From assembly GCA_004557505.1 (NCBI GenBank), contig SFGZ01000011.1:1-64000 (forward strand): a DNA stretch of 64,000 nucleotides. Direction: 5' to 3'. The position numbers and the translations under genes were made by a program. This document shows, piece after piece, positions 53,950 to 62,598 of this stretch. This stretch comes from Coriobacteriaceae bacterium (GTDB taxonomy: Bacteria > Actinomycetota > Coriobacteriia > Coriobacteriales > Atopobiaceae). The notes beneath the pieces were generated by a model that searched no databases, was not told where the DNA came from, and saw only the letters and a list, made by a program, of their open reading frames with translations. Positions within the stretch are counted from its first letter, which is position 1; each line of letters starts with the position of its first letter.

Positions 53950-55149
53950 ATGGCCTTTACCAAGAAGACCGTTCGCGACGCCGACGTCGACGGCAAGCGC
54001 GTCCTCGTCCGAGTCGACTTCAACGTGCCCCTGAAGGACGGCGTCGTCACCGACGACACGCGCGTCCGCGCGGCCATCCCCACCATCACCTACCTCAAGG
54101 AGCACAACGCCAGGGTCATCCTCATGAGCCACCTCGGCCGCCCCGATGGCACCGGTTACCAGGAGGAGTTCTCCCTGAAGTCCGTCGCCGCCAAGCTCGC
54201 CGAGCTCACCGGCTACGCGGTGACCTTCGTCCCCGACACCTACGGCCAGGTTGCCGCCGATGCCGTCGCCGCCATGCAGCCCGGCGACGTCGCGCTTCTC
54301 GAGAACGTCCGCTTCGACAAGCGCGAGAAGAAGAACGACCCCGAGATCGCCAAGACCCTCGCCTCCTACGGCGACGTCTTCGTGCTCGACGCCTTCGGCA
54401 CCGCGCACCGCGCCCAGGGCTCCGTGGTGGGCCCGGCCCAGTTCCTGCCCGCCTACGCCGGTTTCCTGCTCGAGAAGGAGGTCGACACCCTCACGTCGAT
54501 CTTCGCCGACCCCGCGCGCCCCTTCGTCGCCATCGTGGGCGGCTCCAAGGTCTCCAGCAAGATAGGCGTGCTCGACCACCTCATCGACTCCGCCGACACC
54601 CTGATCATCGGCGGCGGCATGGCCTACACCTTCTTCCTGGCCAGGGGCTGCACGGTGGGCACCTCCCTCCAGGAGCCCGATTGGATTGAGCGCGCAGGCG
54701 AGATGCTCAAGAAGGCCGAGGCCAAGGGCTGCAAGGTCCTGCTCCCCGTCGACAACGTCGTCGCCGACCACTTCGGCGAGGACGCCACCGGCGAGGCCGT
54801 TGATTCCGACACGATCCCCGATGACCGCATGGGCATGGACGTCGGTCCCAAGACCGTCGCCAACTACGCCGAGGCCATCAGGGGCGCCAAGACCGTCTTC
54901 TGGAACGGCCCCATGGGCGTCTTCGAGTTCGACCAGTTCGCCAAGGGCACCGAGGCCGTCGCTCGCGCGGTCGCCGAGGTCAAGGCCGCCGGCGGCACAT
55001 CCATCATCGGCGGCGGCGACTCCGTTGCCGCCATCAACAAGTTTGGCCTGGCCGACAAGATGAGCTGGATCTCCACGGGCGGCGGCGCCTCGATGGAGCT
55101 CGTCGAGGGCAAGGCCCTTCCCGGAGTGGAGGCGCTGCTCGATGCGTAA
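53950..55149 (+). CDS. pgk: Phosphoglycerate kinase
   Basis: Makes ATP from 1,3-bisphosphoglycerate. 399 residues. Substrate motif VLVRVDFNVPLKDG near 20, SHLGRPDG, the hinge AFGTAHRAQGS, GGSKVSSKIGVLDHL, and the nucleotide loop WNGPMGVFEFDQFAKGT and GGGDSVAAI. GCAAGGAGGAA precedes ATG 53950. Its last 8 bases overlap tpiA. Confidence 0.98.
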   Translation: MAFTKKTVRDADVDGKRVLVRVDFNVPLKDGVVTDDTRVRAAIPTITYLKEHNARVILMSHLGRPDGTGYQEEFSLKSVAAKLAELTGYAVTFVPDTYGQVAADAVAAMQPGDVALLENVRFDKREKKNDPEIAKTLASYGDVFVLDAFGTAHRAQGSVVGPAQFLPAYAGFLLEKEVDTLTSIFADPARPFVAIVGGSKVSSKIGVLDHLIDSADTLIIGGGMAYTFFLARGCTVGTSLQEPDWIERAGEMLKKAEAKGCKVLLPVDNVVADHFGEDATGEAVDSDTIPDDRMGMDVGPKTVANYAEAIRGAKTVFWNGPMGVFEFDQFAKGTEAVARAVAEVKAAGGTSIIGGGDSVAAINKFGLADKMSWISTGGGASMELVEGKALPGVEALLDA

Positions 55150-55909
55150 CAGGATGATCGCCGGCAACTGGAAGATGAACAAGACCTACGACGAGGGCGT
55201 CGTCCTCGCACAGGGCCTGGTCGACGAGCTTGGCGACGGCACCGGTTCGGTGGACGTCGTCGTCTGCCCGCCCGCCATCGACGTCAAGGGCGTCGCAGAG
55301 GTCATCCGGCAGGCTGCCGCCCCCATCGCCGTGGGCGTCCAGAACGTCTACTGGGAGGAGAAGGGCGCCTACACGGGCGAGACCGCTCCCAACATGATCG
55401 CCGCCGTGGGTGCCACCTACTGCATCATCGGCCACTCCGAGCGTCGCGGCTACTTTGGCGAGACGGACGAGGACATCAACAGGAAGGCCAAGGCCCTGAT
55501 GGCCCACGGCATCGTGCCCATCTCCTGCTGCGGCGAGTCCCTCGAGGTCCGCGAGGCCGGCAGGCACGTCGAGTTCGTGGTCGGGCAGATCAAGAAGGAT
55601 ACCGAGGGCCTCACGATAGACGACCCCTCCAAGTACGTCGTTGCCTACGAGCCCATCTGGGCCATCGGCACCGGCAAGACCGCCACGGCCGACGACGCCG
55701 AGGAGGTCTGCGGCGCCATCCGCAAGACCCTGGCCGAGGTCTTTGGCCAGGAGACGGCCGATGGCATCCGCATCCTCTACGGAGGCTCCGCCAAGCCCGA
55801 GAACGTGGGTGGGTTCCTCGAGAAGGAGGACGTCGACGGCGCGCTCGTCGGCGGCGCCTCGCTCAAGGCCGACAGCTTTGCCGCCATGGTGAGGAGCGCC
55901 ATGGCGTGA
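55142..55909 (+). CDS. tpiA: Triosephosphate isomerase
   Basis: Interconverts dihydroxyacetone phosphate and glyceraldehyde-3-phosphate. 255 residues. Motifs: MIAGNWKMNKT (catalytic Lys), IIGHSERRGYFGE (catalytic His), AYEPIWAIGTGKTA (catalytic Glu and flexible loop), YGGSAKPENV. Start overlaps pgk by 8 bases. Its TGA stop is the first triplet of a perfect 12-bp palindrome. Confidence 0.98.
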   Translation: MRNRMIAGNWKMNKTYDEGVVLAQGLVDELGDGTGSVDVVVCPPAIDVKGVAEVIRQAAAPIAVGVQNVYWEEKGAYTGETAPNMIAAVGATYCIIGHSERRGYFGETDEDINRKAKALMAHGIVPISCCGESLEVREAGRHVEFVVGQIKKDTEGLTIDDPSKYVVAYEPIWAIGTGKTATADDAEEVCGAIRKTLAEVFGQETADGIRILYGGSAKPENVGGFLEKEDVDGALVGGASLKADSFAAMVRSAMA

Positions 55910-55934
55910 GACAAAGGGACCCCCCTTTGTCTCA
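55907..55934. repeat. TGAGACAAAGGG palindrome at the tpiA stop codon
   Basis: Perfect 12-bp inverted repeat TGAGACAAAGGG / CCCTTTGTCTCA (55907-55918, 55923-55934) with a 4-base loop. The first three bases are the tpiA stop codon. Related copies lie at the murJ stop and upstream of secG. Confidence 0.75.
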
Positions 55935-55938
55935 TCTG

Positions 55939-55964
55939 GCCCCGGCGCGGTTTCGCGCCGGGGC
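55939..55964 (+). terminator. Intrinsic terminator of the gap-pgk-tpiA operon
   Basis: Perfect 11-bp stem GCCCCGGCGCG / CGCGCCGGGGC with a 4-base GTTT loop, followed by TTGTTCGT. It comes directly after the TGAGACAAAGGG palindrome, giving a tandem hairpin end. Confidence 0.75.
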
Positions 55965-55993
55965 TTGTTCGTACACGGGAAAGGTGGCGGAAA

Positions 55994-56773
55994 TTGCTTC
56001 TCGAGAAGTCCACATGGCCTGCCGTCGAGACCTACTTCGCGGGCAACGACCTCGTGGTCCTTGGGTTTGGCAGCACGGAGAACCACGGCAGGCACAACCC
56101 TTTGGGCACGGACTGGATGGCCCCCCAGAGGATACTCGAGCTCATGGAGGAGCGCCGACCCAAGGCGCTCTTTGGGCCAACGCTTCGCCTTGGGTCCGCG
56201 GACCACTTCATCGACTACCCCGGCACGCTCTCCCTGGGAGACGACCTTCTCCACCAGGTGACCGCCCGGATCTGTGGCCAGCTCTTCCATTACGGCGCGC
56301 GCCACTTCTGCTTTGTCAACGGCCACGGCGGCAACACCCGGGCGCTCACCATGACCGGGTATGACCTCAACGACCGCGGCTGCCAGGTGGCCCTCCTCAA
56401 CTGGTGGAGGCTCGCGGGCGAGCTTGACCCCGCGTGGGGCGGCGGCCACGGCGGCGCACAGGAGACCTCGGCAAACCTATGGATAGACCCGGGTTCGGTT
56501 GACGAGGCGTCGCTTGGCCCCATGGGCCTCGTGGACGATGGCGGCAGCGCCATCAAGACGCAGGGGTTCGACGTGGTCGAGTTCGAGGGCGCCCATCCCT
56601 CGCTCCTCCGCCGCGCGCGCAGGTATGCCGCAAACGGGTGGATAGGGAAGGACGACCCCAGGCGGGCGTCCGCACAGTGGGGAGAGCAGATGCTCGCCGC
56701 CTTCGCCGACTGGGCCGTGAGGTTCCTGGACGCCTTCGCGGCGTCATCGCTCCCGGGGCAGGTGGAGCGCTAG
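55994..56773 (+). CDS. Creatininase-family amidohydrolase, paralogue 1
   Basis: 259 residues from TTG at 55994 (AAAGGTGG upstream). The fold is that of creatinine amidohydrolase: metal ligands in GSTENHGRHNPLGTD (Glu29, His31, Asp40), the conserved NGHGGN and WGGGHGGAQETS (metal Glu). The family contains creatininase, the peptide-cleaving MftE and other amide hydrolases, so the substrate is not fixed. Two paralogues lie at 60837 and 61730. It is alone on the plus strand here, convergent with a peptide-type binding protein gene 40 bases away. Confidence 0.87.
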   Translation: MLLEKSTWPAVETYFAGNDLVVLGFGSTENHGRHNPLGTDWMAPQRILELMEERRPKALFGPTLRLGSADHFIDYPGTLSLGDDLLHQVTARICGQLFHYGARHFCFVNGHGGNTRALTMTGYDLNDRGCQVALLNWWRLAGELDPAWGGGHGGAQETSANLWIDPGSVDEASLGPMGLVDDGGSAIKTQGFDVVEFEGAHPSLLRRARRYAANGWIGKDDPRRASAQWGEQMLAAFADWAVRFLDAFAASSLPGQVER

Positions 56774-56813
56774 ACGAGGGGCGCGGCTGGGCGAGAGGGG
56801 CGCGGCACGGCCG

Positions 56814-58478
56814 CTACCGCGCGGGCGTCGCGTCCCTCAGCTCGGGCAGGCGCGCCGCGTCGACCACGATGCCGGCGAACCTGTCCGAGGTCACCTTGTT
56901 CAGGGCCTTGTGGAGCATGGGGATGATCGGCATGTCCTCCGCCGCGATGGCGTCCGCCTCGTGCATGAGCTCGATGCGTCTGCCCTCGTCGACGGTCTTC
57001 CTCGCCTCGTCCAGCTTGGCGTCGAACTCCGCGCTGGAGTAGTGGGAGACGTTGTCGCCCACGCCCGTGTACATGAGCGGCTGTAGGAAGTTGTCCATGA
57101 TGGGGTAGTCCGCCGTCCAGCCGCGGGAGCCAAGCTGGAAGGTGCCGGCAATGTAGTCGTCGAGCATCGACGCGTATTCCTTCTGGTCGATGGTCACGTT
57201 GATCCCCACGGACTTCCAGTCGCCCTGCAGCACCTCGAACTCGTTCGTCTTGTTGGAGGAGGACACCATGATGGTGAGGTCGATTCCGCGCATGCCGTCG
57301 GGGCCAGCCGGATAGCCCGCCTCGTCGAGGAGCCGGCCGGCCCTCTCGGCGTCGTAGGCGCAGTACTGCCACGTCGCCTCGTCGTTGCCGCTGATTCCCG
57401 GCGGGACGATGTCGCCGGCCGGCTGGGCGAATCCCTCATAGAGCGTGTCGCAGAGGTTCTGCCGGTTGATGGCGAGCGACATGGCCTGGCGAACCCGCTT
57501 GTCCGAGAGGATGGGGTCGTTCACGTTGTATGCGAGGTATTCCGTGTACAGGACCTCGCCGACCATCGTCTGCCTGTTGGGGCTGCCGGTATATCCGTCG
57601 TCCGACTTCCCGTACCTCTCGACGGTCTCCTTGACGCGCCCGGCGGGGATGTCGCAGAGGTCGAGGTTGCCCGCCTCGAACTCGCGGAACGCCGTGTCGG
57701 TGTCCTTGTAGATGTTGAAGTGGACCGCGTCGACTTTGGCGGGGTTGTCGCCGCCGTAGCCCTCGAAGCGCCTCATGTTGATGTACTGGCCGTCGTTCCA
57801 GGCACCGTCCATCTGGAAGGGGCCGTTGCCGACGGGCGCCTTGGCATAGGCGTCAAAGTCGTCCTTGGCGCAATCCGGGATGGGCGAGAGGGGCGTGCAG
57901 CATACCACGAAGGGGAAGTCCGCGTAGGGGGCGGTGAGCTCTACCCTGAGGGTGTGGTGGTCGGGGCAGGAAAGCCCCTCGAGCTCCTCCGCCCGCCCGT
58001 TGGTCACGTCGTCGTAGCCCTTGACCATGGCGAGGTGGTACGAGACCACCGACGGCGTCGTGGTGGTGTTGGGGTTGCAGATGCGGTTCCACGCATACTG
58101 GAACGACCTTGCCGTCACGTCAGAGCCGTCGTGGAACTTGAGGCCCTGCCTGATGTGGAAGGTCCACGTCGTGGCCTCGTCAGACGACTCCCAGGACTCG
58201 GCCACGCTGGGCCTGAGCGCCTGCGCCTTGTAGTCGTAGGCCGTGAGCTGGTCGAAGAGCTGGGAGGCAACCGCCGCCCCGTTGAACTCCTCGATGTCGA
58301 AGGGGTCGATCGACGTGGGGTTGGTGATCGCGTAGCTGATGGTCCCTCCCGCGCCCGGCTCCCCGTCCCGAGGCTTCCCGCCGTCGGATGAGCGCTGTCC
58401 GCACGCGCCGAGTCCCGCGGCCGCCACCGCGGCTGCCCCGCCCCTTATGAAGGTGCGGCGATCCATCGAATGGCCCAT
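56814..58478 (-). CDS. Peptide-type ABC substrate-binding lipoprotein, family 5
   Basis: 554 residues from ATG 58478, which has GGAGGAAGAC upstream (an upstream in-frame ATG lacks this). Twin-arginine signal DRRTFIRGG (R7-R8) and lipobox LGAC with Cys26. Mature part of OppA/DppA type: FDQLTAYDYKAQALRPSVAESWE, FHIRQGLKFHDGSDVTARSFQYAWNRI, RVRQAMSLAINRQNL, PIMDNFLQPL. Probably binds oligopeptides. No permease or ATPase gene is next to it, so it is an orphan receptor in this window. It lies downstream of the M18 aminopeptidase on the same strand, 300 bases away. Confidence 0.9.
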   Translation of the reverse strand: MGHSMDRRTFIRGGAAAVAAAGLGACGQRSSDGGKPRDGEPGAGGTISYAITNPTSIDPFDIEEFNGAAVASQLFDQLTAYDYKAQALRPSVAESWESSDEATTWTFHIRQGLKFHDGSDVTARSFQYAWNRICNPNTTTTPSVVSYHLAMVKGYDDVTNGRAEELEGLSCPDHHTLRVELTAPYADFPFVVCCTPLSPIPDCAKDDFDAYAKAPVGNGPFQMDGAWNDGQYINMRRFEGYGGDNPAKVDAVHFNIYKDTDTAFREFEAGNLDLCDIPAGRVKETVERYGKSDDGYTGSPNRQTMVGEVLYTEYLAYNVNDPILSDKRVRQAMSLAINRQNLCDTLYEGFAQPAGDIVPPGISGNDEATWQYCAYDAERAGRLLDEAGYPAGPDGMRGIDLTIMVSSSNKTNEFEVLQGDWKSVGINVTIDQKEYASMLDDYIAGTFQLGSRGWTADYPIMDNFLQPLMYTGVGDNVSHYSSAEFDAKLDEARKTVDEGRRIELMHEADAIAAEDMPIIPMLHKALNKVTSDRFAGIVVDAARLPELRDATPAR

Positions 58479-58778
58479 GTCTTCCTCCCATCGTTCGTCC
58501 CCTTGCGGGCACAGCGTGGGGATGGTGCCCGCCGTCCGAGCAAGATGCTCTCCCATTGGCGGGCACCGCCGCCAATCTGAAACAGATCTGACGCAAATGC
58601 CCGCCCGATGGACGCCCTCGCCCAGCTTTGCCTACCGTTCGCCGGCTGCGGCGCGGATGCCAGGCAACCCGCGATGTGCCGCGAGACCGAAAAAGGGGTG
58701 CGGACGAGATGACCCGCACCCATGCGAGACGCACGGCGCCGAGCCGCCTGACGGGCGCCTCCGCCCCGGGGCCGGTCC
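58479..58778. other. Gap upstream of the peptide-binding protein gene
   Basis: 300 bases without a credible gene. A small palindrome ATCTGAAACAGAT (near 58575) and GC-rich inverted segments are present; no convincing promoter could be placed. It probably carries the end of the aminopeptidase transcript and the leader of the lipoprotein gene. Confidence 0.4.
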
Positions 58779-60170
58779 CTACACCAGGGCGAGGAAGGCG
58801 CGATAGCCCTTATGGGCCTCCCAGATGTCCGCCTTGCTGGTGACCTCCCACGGGGCGTGCATCGAGAGCACGCCGATGCCGGAGTCGATCACGTCCATGC
58901 CGTAGGCGGCCAGGATGTATGCGATGGTGCCGCCTCCGCCGGCGTCGACGCGGCCCAGCTCGGCGGTCTGGAAGCGGACGTTCGCATCGTCCATGACGTG
59001 ACGGATGAGGGCGACGTATTCGGCGTCGGCATCGTTGGAGCCGGACTTGCCCGTGCCGCCGGTGTACTTGTTGAACGTGAGGCCACGGCCCAGAAAGCAG
59101 GAGTTCTTCGCCTCGAAGACCGAGGGGTAGTTGGGGTCGAACGCCGCGGAGACGTCGCTCGAGAGCATGCGGGACCGCGCGAGGCAGCGACGCAGCGCCA
59201 GGGGGGCGCCCTGCCCGGCCGCCTCGATGAGCTCGGCCATGATGTTCTCGAAGAAGCGGCTGCTCATGGAGGTGGCGCCACGGCTGCCTATCTCCTCCTT
59301 GTCGACGAGGATCGTGACGGCGGTGCGCTTGGGCGCCTCGCATTCGAGCTGGGCGAGGAGCGAGGGGTACGCGCAGGAGCGGTCGTCCTGCCCGTAGCCA
59401 AGGATCATCGAGCGGTCGAGGCCCATGTCCCGCGCCTGGCCGGCGGGGACGACCTCGAGCTCGGCGGAGAGCAGGTCCTCCTCCGTGATGCCGTACTTCT
59501 CGGCGAGGGCGTCGAGGACGGTCGCCGTCACGGCGTCCTCGCCCTGGTCCCCCTCCGCGCCCGCCTTGGGCCGGTTGCCCACGATGACGTCGAGAAGCTC
59601 GCCCTCGACGAGCTCGGACGCCTTCTTCTGCATCTGCCCGCGGGCAAGGTGGGGGAGGAGGTCCGAGACGCAGAAGACGGGGTCTGCCGGGTCCTCGCCG
59701 ATGACGACCCTGACGACGCCCCCGTCCTTCTTGGCGACGACGCCATGGATTGCCAGGGGCAGGGTCGCCCATTGGTAGGTCTTCACGCCACCGTAGTAGC
59801 GGGTGTCGAGCGTGACGAGGCCGTTTCGCTCCTCGAGCGGGTTCTGCTTGACGTCCAGGCGGGGCGAGTCTATGTGCGCGCCCAGGATGTTGACGCCCCG
59901 CTCGAGGGGTTCGGTGCCCAGCTCGACGAGCATGAGGCTCTTGCCGCGGACCGACGCATAGACCTTGTCGCCAGCCGTAAGGCGCCCGCCCGCCCCGGCG
60001 GCCTCCTTCAGGGGGCGGTACCCATGCTCGCGGGCTAGCTCGATCGCGGCGGCGCAACACTCGCGTTCGGTCTTGTTCTCCGAGATGAACCTCCGATATC
60101 CCTCGCAGAACTCCGTGAGCCTTGACAGCTCCGCCTCGTCGTAGCCCTTCCAGGCGTTTGGCCTCTCCAC
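58779..60170 (-). CDS. M18-family aspartyl/general aminopeptidase
   Basis: Cocatalytic zinc aminopeptidase that removes N-terminal residues, acidic or neutral, from peptides in the cytoplasm. 463 residues from GTG 60170, with GGAAGGGAG upstream. Metal and catalytic motifs: GAHIDSPRLD (His and Asp neighbour), GYGQDDRSCAYP, DKEEIGSRG (catalytic Glu pair), SSDVSAAFDPN and the C-terminal SMHAPWEVTSKAD (metal His). No signal peptide. It is divergent from secG, with a TGAGGCAAGGGG palindrome between. Clustering with peptide-type receptors and an M42 peptidase suggests peptide utilisation. Confidence 0.93.
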   Translation of the reverse strand: MERPNAWKGYDEAELSRLTEFCEGYRRFISENKTERECCAAAIELAREHGYRPLKEAAGAGGRLTAGDKVYASVRGKSLMLVELGTEPLERGVNILGAHIDSPRLDVKQNPLEERNGLVTLDTRYYGGVKTYQWATLPLAIHGVVAKKDGGVVRVVIGEDPADPVFCVSDLLPHLARGQMQKKASELVEGELLDVIVGNRPKAGAEGDQGEDAVTATVLDALAEKYGITEEDLLSAELEVVPAGQARDMGLDRSMILGYGQDDRSCAYPSLLAQLECEAPKRTAVTILVDKEEIGSRGATSMSSRFFENIMAELIEAAGQGAPLALRRCLARSRMLSSDVSAAFDPNYPSVFEAKNSCFLGRGLTFNKYTGGTGKSGSNDADAEYVALIRHVMDDANVRFQTAELGRVDAGGGGTIAYILAAYGMDVIDSGIGVLSMHAPWEVTSKADIWEAHKGYRAFLALV

Positions 60171-60297
60171 TCGTGCTCCCTTCCCTGGCCCTTGGTCGAG
60201 CCAGCGCGCCGCGGCCGGGATGCCGCCCGCTTGTGGTGCGCCCCCGGGGCGCGCGGCGGCAGCCATGGTCCTTCGGAGAAGACTGTATCACCCAGCC

Positions 60298-60326
60298 TGA
60301 GGCAAGGGGACGGTCCCTTTATCTCA
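60298..60326. repeat. TGAGACAAAGGG-type palindrome upstream of secG
   Basis: TGAGGCAAGGGGAC and GTCCCTTTATCTCA form an imperfect 14-bp stem. It is a relative of the elements at the tpiA and murJ stop codons but lies in a divergent gap rather than at a gene end. It directly abuts the -35 box of the secG promoter. Confidence 0.6.
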
Positions 60327-60356
60327 TTGAACGCACGCATCCCCGTATGCTATGCT
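60327..60356 (+). promoter_or_regulatory. Probable secG promoter
   Basis: TTGAAC (60327-60332) and TATGCT (60351-60356) with an 18-base spacer, 48 bases before the secG GTG. This is among the better -35/-10 pairs in the window. Confidence 0.55.
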
Positions 60357-60403
60357 CAATCGAACTGCGTCCAGCCCACCCGCTCTCGAAGGAGCCAGCA
60401 TCC

Positions 60404-60664
60404 GTGAACGTCCTCAACGTCATCCTCCTCGTCCTCCTGTTCATCTCCGGCCTGCTCACCGTGGCTCTCGTCCTCATGCACTCGGGCAAGGGCACCGGCG
60501 TCTCCGACATGATCGCCGCGTCGCTCTACAACGCCTCGGCCGGCTCTGGCATCTGGGAGAAGAACCTCGACAGGCTCACGGTCATCACCTCCGTCGTCTT
60601 CGCCGCGTGCGTCATCGTGATGGCGGTCAGCTTCCCCACGGGAACCATCGGGCTGGCCGGCTAG
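60404..60664 (+). CDS. secG: Preprotein translocase subunit SecG
   Basis: Small membrane subunit of the SecYEG channel. 86 residues: first helix NVLNVILLVLLFISGLLTVALVLM, a cytoplasmic loop with the SecG signature HSGKGTGVSDMI and WEKNLDRLT, and a second helix TVITSVVFAACVIVMAVSF. GTG start with AAGGAG 9 bases upstream. It is probably a single-gene transcript, bounded by its own promoter and a downstream stem-loop. Confidence 0.92.
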   Translation: MNVLNVILLVLLFISGLLTVALVLMHSGKGTGVSDMIAASLYNASAGSGIWEKNLDRLTVITSVVFAACVIVMAVSFPTGTIGLAG

Positions 60665-60688
60665 CCCCCTCGCGCACAGCGGATTCCA

Positions 60689-60717
60689 CGGGACGGAGCG
60701 GCGCATGCCCCGTCCCG
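60689..60717 (+). terminator. Stem-loop terminator after secG
   Basis: 8-bp stem CGGGACGG / CCGTCCCG with a 13-base loop followed by CTTTCATG, 24 bases after the secG stop. Confidence 0.55.
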
Positions 60718-60740
60718 CTTTCATGTGCCCCCCTGGTTTG

Positions 60741-60756
60741 GTTAACAGGTGTTAAC
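60741..60756. promoter_or_regulatory. Tandem GTTAAC sites upstream of creatininase paralogue 2
   Basis: GTTAAC-AGGT-GTTAAC, 80 bases before the paralogue 2 ATG. The second site extends to GTTAACGTTGGG; its reverse complement CCCAACGTTA recurs at 63753-63762, upstream of the window-end lipoprotein. A shared regulator is possible but a 10-base match may be chance. Confidence 0.35.
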
Positions 60757-60836
60757 GTTGGGCCGCCGCCTTGGCGCCCCCGTCGCCCGCGCGCCTATGC
60801 TGGTGGCATGCGGGCTTGTCGCGAGGAGGATGCCGC

Positions 60837-61745
60837 ATGTTCATGGCGAGAAGCACCTGGACGCAGGTTCGTGACTACTTCCAGAGGCACGACCTGGTGA
60901 TCATGGGCGTCGGCTCGACGGAGTGCCACGGCAGGCACAATCCGCTGGGCACTGACACCATGGCGCCGGACAGGATACTGGAGCTGCTGGAGCAGCGTGA
61001 CGGAACGTATCTCGTGGCGCCGGCCCTACCCTATGGCGCGACCGACGACCTCGTTGGATACCCGGGCACGGTGAGCATCGGTGTGCAGGGGCTCTATGAC
61101 GTCCTGTCAAGCATCACGCGGCAGCTTTGCGCCTATGGCGCGCGCCGCTTCGTCTTCCTGAACGGGCACGGCGGCAACGCGAAGCCCCTCTCCATGGTGT
61201 CGATGGGCCTCAATGACGCGGGCTGCCTTGCGGCGGTGGTCAACTGGTGGAAGGTGGTCCCGCAGCTCGACCCCTCGTGGGGAGGCGGGCATGGCGGCGC
61301 CATGGAGACGAGCGCCAACCTCGCCATAGATCCCGCGTCCGTCGACATGTCGCAGGTGACGGACGAGGGCCTGCTTCCCGACATCGGGAGGGACATGCCG
61401 TCCACCGGCTGGAGCAGCGTGGGCTTTGGCGGCGCCGAGGTCGAGTTCCCGCGCAGGCTCGCACGCTTCGCGGGCTCCGGGTGGGTTGCCGAAGGCCACG
61501 ATGACCATCCCCGCGCGGCGAGCGCCGAGCTTGGGAGGGCCATGCTCGAGGGCATGGCGGCATGGCTCCAGGACTTCACGCATGCGCTTGAGGGTGAGGG
61601 GCTCCCCGAGCCAATGGACCTCTCCCGTGCGACGGGGCACCTCGACCAACGGCCGGGCCCGGCGCATGCCCAGGCCCAGGCCGGACCCCTCCGCCCCAAG
61701 ACGGGACAGACGGGTGACAAGGAGGAGACATGCGCATCGAGCTGA
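60837..61745 (+). CDS. Creatininase-family amidohydrolase, paralogue 2
   Basis: 302 residues from ATG 60837 (GAGGAGGA upstream). Metal-binding GSTECHGRHNPLGTD (Glu29, His31, Asp40), NGHGGN and WGGGHGGAMETS are intact. A C-terminal tail of about 40 residues, rich in Pro, Gln and Lys, goes beyond the fold and runs into the next gene. Its last 16 bases overlap paralogue 3, so the two are translated from one mRNA and may form a complex. Substrate unknown. Confidence 0.86.
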   Translation: MFMARSTWTQVRDYFQRHDLVIMGVGSTECHGRHNPLGTDTMAPDRILELLEQRDGTYLVAPALPYGATDDLVGYPGTVSIGVQGLYDVLSSITRQLCAYGARRFVFLNGHGGNAKPLSMVSMGLNDAGCLAAVVNWWKVVPQLDPSWGGGHGGAMETSANLAIDPASVDMSQVTDEGLLPDIGRDMPSTGWSSVGFGGAEVEFPRRLARFAGSGWVAEGHDDHPRAASAELGRAMLEGMAAWLQDFTHALEGEGLPEPMDLSRATGHLDQRPGPAHAQAQAGPLRPKTGQTGDKEETCASS

Positions 61746-62551
61746 GCACCTGGCCTGCCGTGGGGGACTACTTCGGCCGGGGGCATGACCTGGTTGTCAT
61801 GGCGATAGGGAGCACGGAGGAGCACGGGAGGCACAACCCGCTGGGGACGGACACGCTTGCCCCCAACCTGCTGCTCGACAAGATCGACGCCGCCCTTGGC
61901 AACGACGTCCTCATCGCCCCCACGATCCCCTTCGGCAATGCCGATGACCTCCTGGGGTTTCCGGGGACGCTCTCGATAGGCTACGACCTTCTCCGCTCGC
62001 TGGTCAGGACGCTCAGCGTGCAGCTCTACGACTACGGCGCCCGAAGGTTCCTGTTCATCAACGGCCACGGGCCCAACATCAAGCCAATCTCCAGCGTGTG
62101 CGAGGAGCTCAACCGACGCGGGTGCCTCGCCGCCAGGGCGGACTGGTGGCTTGTGGCCGGCGAGCTTGACCCCGCGTGGGGCGGGGGCCATGGCGGGGCA
62201 GAGGAGACCGCGGCCGTCATGGCCGTCGATCCCTCGCTCGTGGACGCCTCCGAGCTCGGCCCCATGGCGCTCGCGAACGACGTCTCGGACGAGCTTCCCA
62301 CCTCAGGCTGGGGCAACGTGGAGTTCAGGGGCGCCCACGTGGCCATCCCCCGCGACGCCTGCCGTTACGCGGGCAACGGCTGGATTGGCCCCGACGACCC
62401 GGCGCTCGCCGACCCGGAGTGGGGAGGCCGGATGATGGACGCCGTTGCCGGCTACCTCGTCGACCTCATCGCCGCCCTCAGGCGCGCGCCGCTCCCCGAG
62501 CCCATGCCCGTCCGAACGACCAAGGCATATGGCGGCGGCAGCGACACGTGA
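61730..62551 (+). CDS. Creatininase-family amidohydrolase, paralogue 3
   Basis: 273 residues. Metal motif GSTEEHGRHNPLGTD (Glu30, His32, Asp41); WGGGHGGAEETA is present, but the usual NGHGGN reads NGHGPN, a Gly-to-Pro change in the active-site loop. Start ATG lies inside the end of paralogue 2, with ACAAGGAGG upstream. It is followed after 47 bases by the M42 peptidase. The difference from paralogues 1 and 2 suggests a distinct substrate or subunit role. Confidence 0.86.
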   Translation: MRIELSTWPAVGDYFGRGHDLVVMAIGSTEEHGRHNPLGTDTLAPNLLLDKIDAALGNDVLIAPTIPFGNADDLLGFPGTLSIGYDLLRSLVRTLSVQLYDYGARRFLFINGHGPNIKPISSVCEELNRRGCLAARADWWLVAGELDPAWGGGHGGAEETAAVMAVDPSLVDASELGPMALANDVSDELPTSGWGNVEFRGAHVAIPRDACRYAGNGWIGPDDPALADPEWGGRMMDAVAGYLVDLIAALRRAPLPEPMPVRTTKAYGGGSDT

Positions 62552-62598
62552 CACCCGCAACCGCACGGCAGCAGGCACCGGGAGAAAGGCGTTTGGCC

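Noticed and set aside
60837..62551. Mycofactocin biosynthesis (creatininase MftE plus radical SAM)
   Set aside because: The radical SAM gene is over 50 kb away and no MftA-like peptide, MftB or glycosyltransferase is present.
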